Below, in pieces: positions 40,540-50,405 of a stretch of 64,000 nt of DNA. The stretch is taken from contig CM055193.1 in NCBI GenBank assembly GCA_029224185.1, forward strand, positions 15,539,169 to 15,603,168, in the 5' to 3' direction. The first letter of the stretch is position 1. The number at the start of each line of letters is the position of its first letter. This stretch comes from Karalla daura. Its lineage: Eukaryota > Chordata > Actinopteri > Chaetodontiformes > Leiognathidae. The notes below the pieces were generated by a model that saw only the letters and a list, made by a program, of their open reading frames with translations, was not told the origin of the DNA and did not search any database. Both the position numbers and the translations under genes were made by a program.

Positions 40540-40745
40540 AGACTATCTCCAGTGCACAGATGGCAAAGGCAGGGAAAACACCCTAGACAGGCTGTCAGTC
40601 CATCACAGGACTAACACACACACCGACTACTGTCACACTCACACCTGGGGTTTACTTTGAGTCTCCAATCAACCTGTGGGAGGAAATAAGAGTATCTGGA
40701 GAAAATCCCCACACACACACTGTGGGAGGAGATCATGCCGACCAG
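40540..40745 (+). repeat. Fragment of the common teleost interspersed repeat
   Basis: CACCCTAGACAGGCTGTCAG, CCATCACAGGACTAACACACAC, TCACACTCACACC and CCTGTGGGAGGAAAT occur in the usual order of this repeat. The right end is degraded. Confidence 0.65.
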
Positions 40746-43700
40746 TAATTGACAGCGTTTGCTTATCTGATGAATTACTCATCGCATAAGATTTTACACA
40801 GTGTTGTCAATTACTAAGCACCAATGTCTTGTCTTGTCTTTTCCTTGGCTTTCCCACTAAAGAAACATGTTTCTTCGTACCCCCGCAACTAAACCACGAC
40901 TAACACAGCTCTGCTCCCCGTCACTGTGTTTGCTCCCTCAGCTCAGCAGCTTTACTCTCTCCGCAGATCTGTGGTGTTAAACACGCAAACAGCCGCTTGT
41001 TGTTCGCCCTCGATCCAGGAGTAATCTACACTCTAACGGCCAGTTCTCGCAGCGCTCTCTATTTCCCTTTACCTGGGTGGGTGAAGTGCAGCGTCCCATC
41101 CTGGCCATACATCCCTCTGGAGGCCGAGGCCACACAGTGAGCCGGCCAGCCGAGCGAAGGCCCATGAGCCTGGGCGGCTCTCTGGGGTCCGGCCAGGCTG
41201 AGGCAGGCTGGGAGGAGAAGCAGGGCCACTGTAACTGCACGGTGCTGTTTTTTCCCGGGGGCCACCGGGCCGGCTGTTAGGGCCCACAGCACCCGGGGAT
41301 AATCCCCTAATGCCTGTCACAATGAGATTTGATTGGAGACTTGAACGCTGGGATTAATAGTGTCAAGTGAACACACTGTGTAATACCTTCCCTCCAAACA
41401 GGCTAATTGGGCTCTCTGCCTCCATTAAACACTGCATATTTTATTACAGTACGGATTGTGTTTCTTCGCTCACTGAGTCATTTGTTCACCACTGCAACCT
41501 CTGTGTAACACTTGACGTTTTTACTTTATAATGATTATCTCAGAGTTTTGCTCTACGTTCACTGAACAAGAACACATGTTGAGGGGAAAAATAAAACTAC
41601 ATCAGTTAATCACGACAATTAATACCAAGAAAAGGAAGTAGCAGTAAGGGGTAGTTTTACTCAGAAACAATGTCATGCACTGCTTCATCATACTTTGGAA
41701 ATCTGCTTTGCACTTGACGTCATATATATGACGGCTTTGTGCATTAACAAATACATGACCTGTTTATAAGATGTACATAGTACTATTTTACCACATACTG
41801 GTGCACTAATCTATAACTGGCAGTATTCACAAGTGATGAGAACACATTAATGTGACATCACAAAGACTATAATTTATATCATAAGACTGAGAAATGAGTC
41901 ATTCTGAGTAATTAGTCATTTCATGTTTGATACTTAAAATCAGGACTTTTACGTGTAATGGGGTATTGCGTGGCCTTGGTATTTCCATCTTAACTGAAGT
42001 CAAATGTGGGAGTATTTCTATGCAGTATGCAGTAGCAGTATTCACCCGGGATTAATTTTGGCTTGATCTAATAGGTTATGAGTAATTTTACGGTCAAATC
42101 TTCCATCCGTAGTTTGACTTGATTTCACGAACATGAAATGTTCTGAACACACTCTTTTATAAAGAATAGAAAAAATCACTTGAAGAACATTGTAGAACAG
42201 AGGAAATTTAAGCTGAATATTAAAATACTACCGACTGTAAACAATGATGCCATGAGTCATTAATTTCCAGTGGCACTAAACACTGGAAGGAACCAGTTTT
42301 CTCTGAAATGAGTTTGATTTAATCATCAGAAAATAAACACAGTTTCTTCATAAAAAGCTCAGTATCTGTGTAGCATGTAGCGACAGAGCCTACTCCATCT
42401 TCCTATGGTAGCCTGGAGTGGACAAAATGAGCACACTGTAGAGGGCGCCGTTTCTGCAGTTGTAAGCAGATAATGCCTTAATCTTTGACCTAAATGCAGC
42501 TACGAATACAGGATTCCTGATGGAGTATTTTAACACTGCTGTGTCTACTGTAAGTGTGTTTTTTTGGCGCACTCAGTTTTTGGTACATTTTAGGCACTGT
42601 GCGCATGTGTTTTCACATCCCACTATGTGACATAAATCTCTACATTACTCATCAGGGCCCGAGGGACTCTGTGTGTGTGTGTGTGTTAGGGAGTCTATTT
42701 TAGCTCTTTTTTAACCCTGCGTCTGTCAGTGACCCGGTGTCAAGTCATTCAGCTCTGTAGGCAAACAGATATCCAGCGAGGGGCTGCTGAGCGGCTGCCG
42801 TCCTGTTTACACTCTCCGAGTGGTTCTGCCAACAGCAGAGCTCGGGAGTTTGTCCAGGTTGTGACCGTTGGGCAATTAATCCCATGGGTCTGACACAATG
42901 TTATGTGTATTGCGTGAGGGGGCGACTTGCTTGCAAGAGTTTAGAAATGCTTATATTTGGTAAACAGGGCCTGAGATGTTGACATTTATTCCAGAGATTG
43001 GTCCAAATCTTGGTCTCAAACTGGCAGCCGTCAGTGAATAGGAAATGAATTAACTCAGGAGAAAAATACCTTGTGAAGTTTGCAAGAGATGTAATGTCAA
43101 CACAGTTTTGAGCCACACAGAGCAGCGCAGGTTGTTTGGACAAAGAGGCATAGTATAATTCGGTCTAGGACAAAAAGGAGCTTATTGTTGGCGGTTGCCA
43201 AAGAATGTATTTGTAACATAAATGTCCTGGTTTGGAGGGTTTGTTAAGCATATCATGTTGAGGGTAAACTGCCATTGTGCTCCAAAACAGCTGAGTAGCA
43301 CTGAAAACAGTTTCTCAGTCATGGCTGGGAGGTGCCTGCTAAGTGCTGCTACGTGAGTCAAACTAACAAACTGACTGCATCCTCTGATCCTACTGTCTGC
43401 GCCCCTTTTCATGACATGCAGTTTAAAGGATAAAGCTGATGAACACCACTCAAATGATGAGAGCAGCTTGGGATTGAACGATTCCAGTGATTTCCCAGGC
43501 GGTTGAGGGGAGAGGCACAGAAAGCAGAAAACAGAGCATTTGTTGGGGGCAATAAATACATCTTAGGACTACTTGTTTGTGTCAACAGCAGCAGGGTGGT
43601 GTGAGCAGAACTGACTCAAAATAACCTCCGCTGTGTGTTTTCATGGTAACGACAGAGCAGTGCTCCCAGTGCAGCAGTTTGGTTCAGTGTTTTTAATGTT

Positions 43701-45776
43701 GAGGAAAAAGGTTTTGTGAGAATCGTAAGAAAGAAGAGGGATGGCTCTGCTAATTATGAATGAGATCGCATATGGTGACCGAAAAACTGCAGTAAATATT
43801 CAGTAGCTGTCATATGTGATCGGTTTGTCAGATGACGCACAGGTATTTATGACTGCATTGTTTTGTGCCATAAAACAATGTAAATGATGTTGCTTGAAAA
43901 TTGTTTTGCTTTTTGTCTTCAGTGATTGATTAAACAATACATACATAGCCAAGGCCCATAGAGTCCAAAACATAGCCCCCTATCACAGTTTTCTCTCTGT
44001 GTCGCACCAACCATTTTTATTCTGTCAGTGAATAAACAGGATTCAGGATTTATTTCTTTGTTATTTGTTTTGATCATAAATCTTAATGTTTTATCTCTTC
44101 AGCCGGCAATTGCGCTCTCGTCTTCACCACAGCACCCTGAAATATACATTTTTAAAAGTACTGCTAGTTGAATATGTTTACAATAATATATAATCTTAGT
44201 CTGCAATATTGGAAATCTTCACAGGTGATTCTAAACCACAATGCGACCTTGATACGAACAAACTACCCAAAGGGAAGAAAAACTATTGACCAATTGAGAA
44301 AAGTATGGATGAATTTTGTTCCGGCACTTCCCGTGTCTAGGTGATCAGTTGCGTAATAGCAATAGATTTATGCAGAAGAGGGGCAGGATAAGCCCGAAAA
44401 ACGAAATGTTTCGCAGGAAAACATGCTTAATGGAATGATGTATGCAATAGTATGAATAATCACAATCACAAAGCAGCATCTGTCAGACCATGGGTCAGAC
44501 CATGTGTTTGAGAGAATCCTTTGTCTTTTTTTTTGTTTTCCATTGGCCAGAGCTTTGTGAAATACAATTTGCATCTCCAGGTCCTAGTGTGACATGCAAA
44601 TCACGCTATGACCCCCCCGTCAACCGCTGTGTTTGAGAGCTGATGTTAGTGAAAGTACAGTGAGGCACTGCACGTCCACACAGAGGTCACGCAGGCAACA
44701 GATGCAGCCTGTGTGAAGGCAGATGTTGCTGTCGCGGAGCCTGAAGAATTCACAAAGTTCATTTCTCTACAGCATCATGTCCTGTCGCCATAGGAATACG
44801 GACAAGATTGATTGCAGGTGTTACCTTATTTTCAAAAGGATGTCAAAAGGAAGAATATTTTCACCAGAAGAAGCGATATTTATATTCTGAGGTACTTCAT
44901 ATAGTGCATTCACTACATTACAAGCATCTTCTGAAGATTCACTGTTATGGTTGAGCCTCACAATGCTTTTGTTTTCTTATTTTCATTCTCATTTTTTTCT
45001 CTCATCTAAAAAAAGCACTTGATCATTTAAGCTTTGCTTCCTCTCTTCACGAGTTACAAATTCTTTTTCACTTCAAAAATCCCATAAGTTGCTTATATGA
45101 CGCGATGCAGTGCGAAGACACAGATGACCATGCACAAAAGAGAAGAAATAATATTGTGTTCATCAAACGCTGTGAATAATGAATAACGTACATTTTGCTT
45201 CCAGTATGTTTAACCTGACAATCTTTCTTCTTCAAATATCACTCAAGTGTAATGCTTTTACTTGTGATGCAGTATTTTTCAACCATTTTCCCCAGACTGT
45301 TTCTTCCACCACCTAAAATAAAACCACAGTGACTTCATCCTCCAACACAGCTTCTCAAAACTCCCACGGACTGCATACCAGCTGCACTGGCAACGCCATG
45401 ATCGACTCTTTACAAGTCGTCCTGCAAAGCCTCACCCCCCCTTCCAAACTCGGTGAACTCAAAACTGCTCAAACATCTAAAAACCTCTGCACCATCACCG
45501 CCATCAGGCCCGGCTCCCATGGCCTTTTTAGCAGCCTCCGTATCTCTGACACACCTCCTGGATTACAGCCGTGTGAAAAAGGCAGACACAAATGGCGGTG
45601 ACATTTCTGCTCTGAATCTGCTGCGAAGCAGCAGAGCTCAGGCTGAGGCAAACGGCTGCTGAGCCAACCACAGAAAAAGAGAGAAGAGAAAAGGCAAGCA
45701 GCTGCTACACACGGTCCGTTTCTTCTCCTTCCTTTCTTTGCACTGCACCTCCAAATAAAACGAAGCAGGTACTCAC

Positions 45777-45825
45777 CAAATGGAGGTTCCATACTCGGGC
45801 TGACTTGCGTGTTTACATTGACCAT
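45777..45825 (-). CDS. hnf4a: hnf4a alternative first coding exon (P2-type)
   Basis: On the minus strand an ATG at 45825-45823 opens 16 codons plus one base, MVNVNTQVSPSMEPPF then G, ending at a strong donor TTTG|gtgagt (donor 45776-45771). This matches the mammalian P2 isoform start (MVSVNAPLG...SSY) in length, opening residues and splice phase. Phase 1 is exactly that of the P1 first exon, so it joins in frame to the DNA-binding-domain exon at 31047 to give ...EPPFDSSPAES. It lies about 13.7 kb upstream of the P1 start and 1.6 kb beyond the r3hdml stop codon, as expected for P2 between R3HDML and HNF4A. In mammals P2 transcripts predominate in pancreas and embryo. The P2 product lacks the N-terminal activation segment. 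Confidence 0.85.
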
Positions 45826-46060
45826 GTCGTCCCGTGCTTCCTCATTAACTTGCTTTTTAAATCCACTTTTTCCTCCCTCACCAAAAGGTGTAAAATGTGG
45901 AAGTTTGGCAGAGAGAGCCGCAGTGTGAGAAGGGTGTTGTTGATGCAAGGTAAGGCCGGTGTTGCTGCTGTTATCTTATTGATTTTCCTAATCTGGGCAA
46001 ATGTGGGTGGGGAGGTTAAACAGTAACCAGGCTCGTATGGACACCAATCTATATAGCAGC
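45826..46060 (-). promoter_or_regulatory. hnf4a: hnf4a P2 promoter with HNF1, ONECUT and GATA-like sites
   Basis: Upstream of the P2 ATG lie three liver/pancreas factor motifs within 60 bases. One is an HNF1-like palindrome GGTTAAACAGTAACC (46014-46028, two departures from consensus). The second is an ONECUT/HNF6-type ATTGATTTT (45978-45986). The third is a GATA site (TTATCT at 45971-45976, AGATAA on minus). A TAAT homeodomain core adjoins at 45989. Mammalian P2 is known to bind HNF1A/B, HNF6 and PDX1, so the content agrees. The positions are seen here; binding is inferred. Confidence 0.65.
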
Positions 46061-46099
46061 TGTAACTAAGGCAACATGATGATAGAAACTCAAATAGAC

Positions 46100-47469
46100 G
46101 TAAAGTTATCATGAGCTTCTCCCTCTTTCTCATCTCCCCACAGCCATTTCTCCAGGTAGAGTCTGAAAGAAAGCTTTGAATTAAAAGCCGAGTTGACAAA
46201 AAGAAGGAGAGAGAGAAAGCACAAGGGTGGGGAGTCACATAAAAGGCAGAGAGGAGTGGATAATGTACTGAAGGTGGCAGCGGACAAACTGTGTGTGCAT
46301 GGTGTGTGTGATGTCATCGGTTTTGTTTTGACTGAGGGGAAAAAGTCATTTTTGCTTTTCAGCTGTCAAACATAGAGCTGGGCCTGAATGGCTTGTGGAT
46401 AGTGAAACACCCACTGAAAGCTAATTATAAAACGTTATTTCCACAGTCTCCGTGGCAGAAATGGAAATCATGCACCTGACTTCACTTTGTAAAGGCAAAT
46501 TTTGCAGCATGCAGCCTGATATAAACCAGCTGTCAACAACAAGACAGGGTCGAACATGATTTACATACACAGTCCATCCATTCAATATTTTACTTGCTTC
46601 GTGCCCGATGTCATGTGTTGATACAGTTAAAAAACAGCATCATCAAAACCAAGTGGATGAGTTCATCATCTGCTAATGACAGGCTAAAGGCTATGAAAAC
46701 TATCTTAAGATAACAGAAGTATGGTACAAAAAAATAAGAGCAAGCAAAAAGTGTCTCTCATACAGAGAGAGCAGCCAAATAAATTACTGTTACTGTCAGT
46801 GAAGTGCTGAGACGAGTCACTCTTGTTTTTTAGGAACTTTGTTTGCCGGGCCACAATGGTTTCCATCTAGTTAACAGGTTTGCTGTTAGCAGCGGTGGTT
46901 TGTGTGTTTTCATGAATTTGGAGGGAGGCACGGCTGATTCCCTCATATTTTAGACCATAAAAGCAGCATTAGTGTTCTGTTTTATGACAGGGGCAGTCAC
47001 CGGGGAGCGATCGGAGCGATGTAATGAGGCAAGATGCAGGACAGAACATTTCCTGCTGCGGCAGTGAATAAATACAAGTGGTGAAGAGCAGATTATTTAT
47101 AGGGATATAGAGCGTCATTGGTTATTTATAATGTAATTAATGTTCAGCCAGGCAAGGAGACAACCGTGAATTAAAAATGTTCAAGTTTACTGCAGGACTG
47201 AAGGGACAAAACAATAGGTTTGAAAGGACATCAAGTACAAATCCAACTTTTACAGTATACATAATCTGTACAACAAAAGTGCTTTGGTTATGGCTTCTCA
47301 AATGACACCTAAATCAATAAATTCATCAATAGCAGTGCAAACAAAAGTATAAAAAAAAGGACATCAGATGGAAGGAAATGACTTCTTTTGTTTTGATATT
47401 CTTGTTGTTGCCACCAACAATCCTCAATAAAGACTCACATCAACATAGTGGTAAATGAGCTGTGTTGTG
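46100..47469. other. Region between hnf4a P2 and r3hdml stop
   Basis: No gene is recognised. It includes the 3' UTR of r3hdml, whose end I cannot place because no clear minus-strand AATAAA is seen close below the stop. Confidence 0.5.
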
Positions 47470-49115
47470 TCAGAATCTGGGAAATCTTTTGGGTTTTGAG
47501 TTTGGCGAGCACTGGTTTCTCCAGCAGGAGCTGCCGTAGCTGGACGGACACATAGAGCAAGGCCTCCCGCTCTTGTAGGGCGCCTCTCCCACCCAGTTTC
47601 CCCTAAAACACACCAGAAAATGTACAGTTTTACTGTTTTAGTCTTTAAGTCTCTTATCAAAGGGAAAGTCTGGTGTTAGTGTATGAATTTGTTATTCTGA
47701 ACACATCGCATGAAAAGGATAAAACCAATAACGTGTCATCTGTTTTTCCTAATAAATTTCCACCTTCTACAGTATGTGCCTATGTTTCTTTGTCCTTGTT
47801 GAAGAAGACACACACACACACATTCATTTTATCCTTCAGCTGCCGGTTAGCTCTGCTGGTTAGAGCGTGGTGCGAATAACGCCAAGGTCACATTCATTGT
47901 TAGAGTTTTGGGTTTGTAATCTGTGCTAAATCCCATTAAAAACATGAATTTAATGAGTCTGAGGTCTTTTAGAGGATCCCCTGGCTCTCTCTCGACAGAA
48001 GTGATTAAGCATCTTACCATAATAATTACCAAATACCAAATTCGGAATTTTGTGAATTAGCATTTTTTAGCATTAGCATTTTGAATTATTTTTTTCTGTC
48101 TTTTAAAAGGATACACACATAACAATTTCATATATCTATGGTCAATATTGGGAGTAATTATTACAAAAGTAACATAGTAATGTATTTGTTTTTGCAAGAT
48201 TTCAGTCACGTCTGTGTTCCTGGTTATCCAATAAGCTAATTATCACTTTGTAGCTTCTGCTCTGAACCAGCTGTACAACCAAAATCTGGCTAAATCCTTG
48301 CAGCACATAACCTTTCACAAAGAGTAATACTGCATTGTATCTAATTCCAAATGGCAGTAACTAGTCATATATAATGTGTTTTGAAAGAAACCTGCCCAAC
48401 ACTGTCTACAGTCAGCACAGAACTGCAACTAGCATTTAGTCAGCAGAGTAAATTAGCAGGTTTTGTTACGTACTTTATCAAGTAGTTACAGACGAGCAAT
48501 GTTGCTTCCCTCCACGTGTTCCCAAACACGTACATATTGGAGCATTTTCTGATGGCACATCCCACTCTGTTGGTGCTCGCCCACACCATCTGAGGGGGAA
48601 CACAAATACTTTTAGCTTTTAGCATAAATGGAAACGTGTGTCAAAAAAGCTTTACAAGCCTGACAAAAAGGCCACATTTTGATGAAACAGCATAAATATT
48701 TGAGTCAATCTGTTCTTAACCTCTCTTGATGCTGTACCTGTGTGTAGTGAGAGCACACAGGTCCATTGCATCTGTTGGGATAGGAGAAATGGTGCCTCTC
48801 ATTGTACCAGGACTTGAGGAGATCAGTGACGGACTGGTACCTGTCACATCCAACACACATTTATCACATCGCAGACAGAACAACAACAGTTTTACTAGTC
48901 TCAACACCATAAAGCTGAAAAAGCAAGAGCTGATTCTTTGTGGTTCTGCTCTACCTTCCTGAAGTGATTGACAAGTTTTGGCCCATGTATTTCATGGCCT
49001 GCGATGGACCATGATCCCAGACGCATTGTGAAGCCCATGAATCGGCTGATTTAGCAAGTCCCTCATCCCAGAGCTAAGATAAAAAGAAGAAAGAACTCAT
49101 ATCAAAAAACAAGTT

Positions 49116-49213
<98 letters not shown>

Positions 49214-49851
49214 GTACTGTATGAATGAAAACAAAAACTACATCCCACAAAATCATCTACAAATTCTCATCTTGAATTTTACCTGTAGCTACATTTAAGT
49301 AATGTTTTGAATGAGTTAGGTCCCAAAGAAGCAAACTGCCCCATCACACCTCCTTGCCAGTAAAATTCATTAGGATGTGGAAAGGTCAGAGTGGCGAACA
49401 CAGTTCTTTCAACCATAAAAAAGCAGTGTCTATTATAAAACAGTGGATGTTTTTGAGCTGTTACACAGGGCCCAGGGTCACTGGCACCCCATAAACAGAC
49501 ATTAATATTGTATCTGATGTGAAGTCGTTCTGAGCCCACACAGGCCCCTGCCCTCACCATGAACTCCATATTAGCAGCAGGAGGGAAGACCTGCGAGCGC
49601 ACTCTGTTGTGATAATCCAGCAGGGCGTCGATCTCTCGGGAAGAGATGGCTCGCCTGCCTCTGCTGCGAGCTGCTCCCCTGGCTCCACTGGGGGTCCTGG
49701 ACTCAGCCTGAGTCACTGCTCCTGACCTGCTGATGTCCAGCAGCGCTGTGGAGCTGGACTTCCCTGCAGCACTCGCTGCAGCTGCTGCTCCCACATCAGT
49801 CATCATCCACAGGGTGGCAGCCAACAAGAGCTGAACACGAGCAGCAGCCAT
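47470..49851 (-). CDS. r3hdml: R3HDML, secreted CAP/CRISP-family protein
   Basis: Five coding exons on the minus strand: 49851-49558, 49073-48955, 48840-48738, 48589-48474 and 47602-47470. All are GT-AG and in phase, giving 254 residues (human about 253 as I recall). Residues 1-28 form a signal peptide (MAAARVQLLLAATLWMM...). A pro-segment ends at a dibasic furin-type RGRR (64-67), then the CAP domain begins at about residue 73 (LLDYHNRVRSQVFPPAANMEFM). CAP signatures follow: GQNLSI, the CRISP1-type CSHYTQMVWASTNRVGCAI, and the CRISP2-type LVCNYLIKGNW. A short Cys-rich tail ends the protein. CAP proteins of this subgroup are annotated as putative peptidase inhibitors; the function is poorly known. 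The ATG at 49851 was chosen because the frame upstream has no ATG, only a TTG at 49980, and runs through a GAG/CTC repeat that would encode poly-Leu. Confidence 0.95.
47841..47893 (+). pseudogene. Truncated tRNA-Ile(AAT)-like sequence
   Basis: Bases 47842-47888 read GCCGGTTAGCTCTGCTGG, then TTAGAGCGTGGTGCGAATAA and CGCCAAGGTC. This corresponds almost base for base to the acceptor 5' strand, D arm, anticodon arm (AAT kept) and variable loop of eukaryotic tRNA-Ile. The A box (TAGCTCTGCTGG) has one change from TAGCTCAGTTGG. The T arm with the B box and the 3' acceptor strand are missing; the sequence after AAGGTCA is unrelated. It is therefore a tRNA pseudogene fragment or the head of a tRNA-derived SINE, lying between hnf4a P2 and the r3hdml 3' end region, inside r3hdml intron 4. 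Confidence 0.8.
49115..49211. repeat. (TG)n microsatellite in r3hdml intron 1
   Basis: Nearly uninterrupted TG run of about 97 bases, about 40 bases upstream (in transcript sense) of the exon 2 acceptor. Confidence 0.97.
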
Positions 49852-49860
49852 CTGAGCCCT

Positions 49861-49908
49861 GAGGAGGAGGAAGAGGAGGAGGAGGAGGAGGAGGAGGAGG
49901 AGGAGGAG
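49861..49908. repeat. (GAG)n trinucleotide repeat just 5' of r3hdml start codon
   Basis: GAG/CTC repeat with one AAG interruption. On the transcript strand it is (CTC)n in the 5' UTR, ending about 10 bases above the ATG. Confidence 0.93.
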
Positions 49909-50159
49909 ACAGCTGAACCACAACTGTGTACAGCCCCAAGGAGGACGAGAGCTTGCTATCCCTATAGAGAGGACCTTCAATGGTTCAATAAAGTATTTAT
50001 CATTGTTCTCTGGTGCTTAAATAGAAGCACATTTGGTTTTATTGTAAATACTTGGGATGCCATTAAAAGATCTATTTCATGTTCATCTGTGGTTTCATGT
50101 TTATCTGACAACCATGTATCAGGGATGCTGATTGGATGCTATGTGACATCACATTCCTT

Positions 50160-50405
50160 GCTTAACAATAACAGTATCTGGAGCGATACAGCTATTGCGC
50201 TTGTACACATTTAGCCTTATATGTTTGAGCCAGAATCAAAAGAGGAATCAGACACTGTGGAAGAATCAGAGTACATACACATTTCACCGGAAACTTCATA
50301 AAAACTATGTCCCTGCATTTACACACATACCTGAGGAGAGGTGGGTATGTGTACTTTATTTTGGACGAGGGGGGTGATACTGTTTGCTAACATTAATACT
50401 TTAGA
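50160..50405 (+). repeat. Diverged interspersed repeat, copy A
   Basis: Shares ordered blocks with 55415-55640: ATGTTTGAGCCAGAATCA, GAGGAATCAG, GGAAGAATCAGAGTACATA and CACATACCTGAGGAGAGG. Both copies begin a short acidic frame (MFEPESKEESDTVEESE here) that is broken soon after. Confidence 0.65.

Larger units (their letters stand above)
33000..45776 (-). other. hnf4a: Long hnf4a intron between the P2 and P1 first exons
   Basis: Apart from the P1 first exon and its promoter just to the left, this 12.8 kb holds no recognised coding sequence. It contains repeat fragments (34200-34310, 34765-35080, 40540-40745), a (CA)n at 34853-34877, an 18-base C run at 35541-35558 and a 13-base-arm inverted repeat at 34311-34341. 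Enhancers of hnf4a are likely here by analogy, but none can be pointed to from sequence alone. Confidence 0.55.

Noticed and set aside
45469..45948. 159-residue minus-strand frame around the P2 exon as a separate gene
   Set aside because: Only the 16 codons before the gtgagt donor match a known protein. The continuation past the donor is intronic and without homology.
49852..49980. N-terminal extension of r3hdml with a poly-Leu stretch
   Set aside because: The extended frame starts with TTG, not ATG, and is built from a GAG/CTC repeat. The ATG at 49851 gives a normal signal peptide and the expected length.
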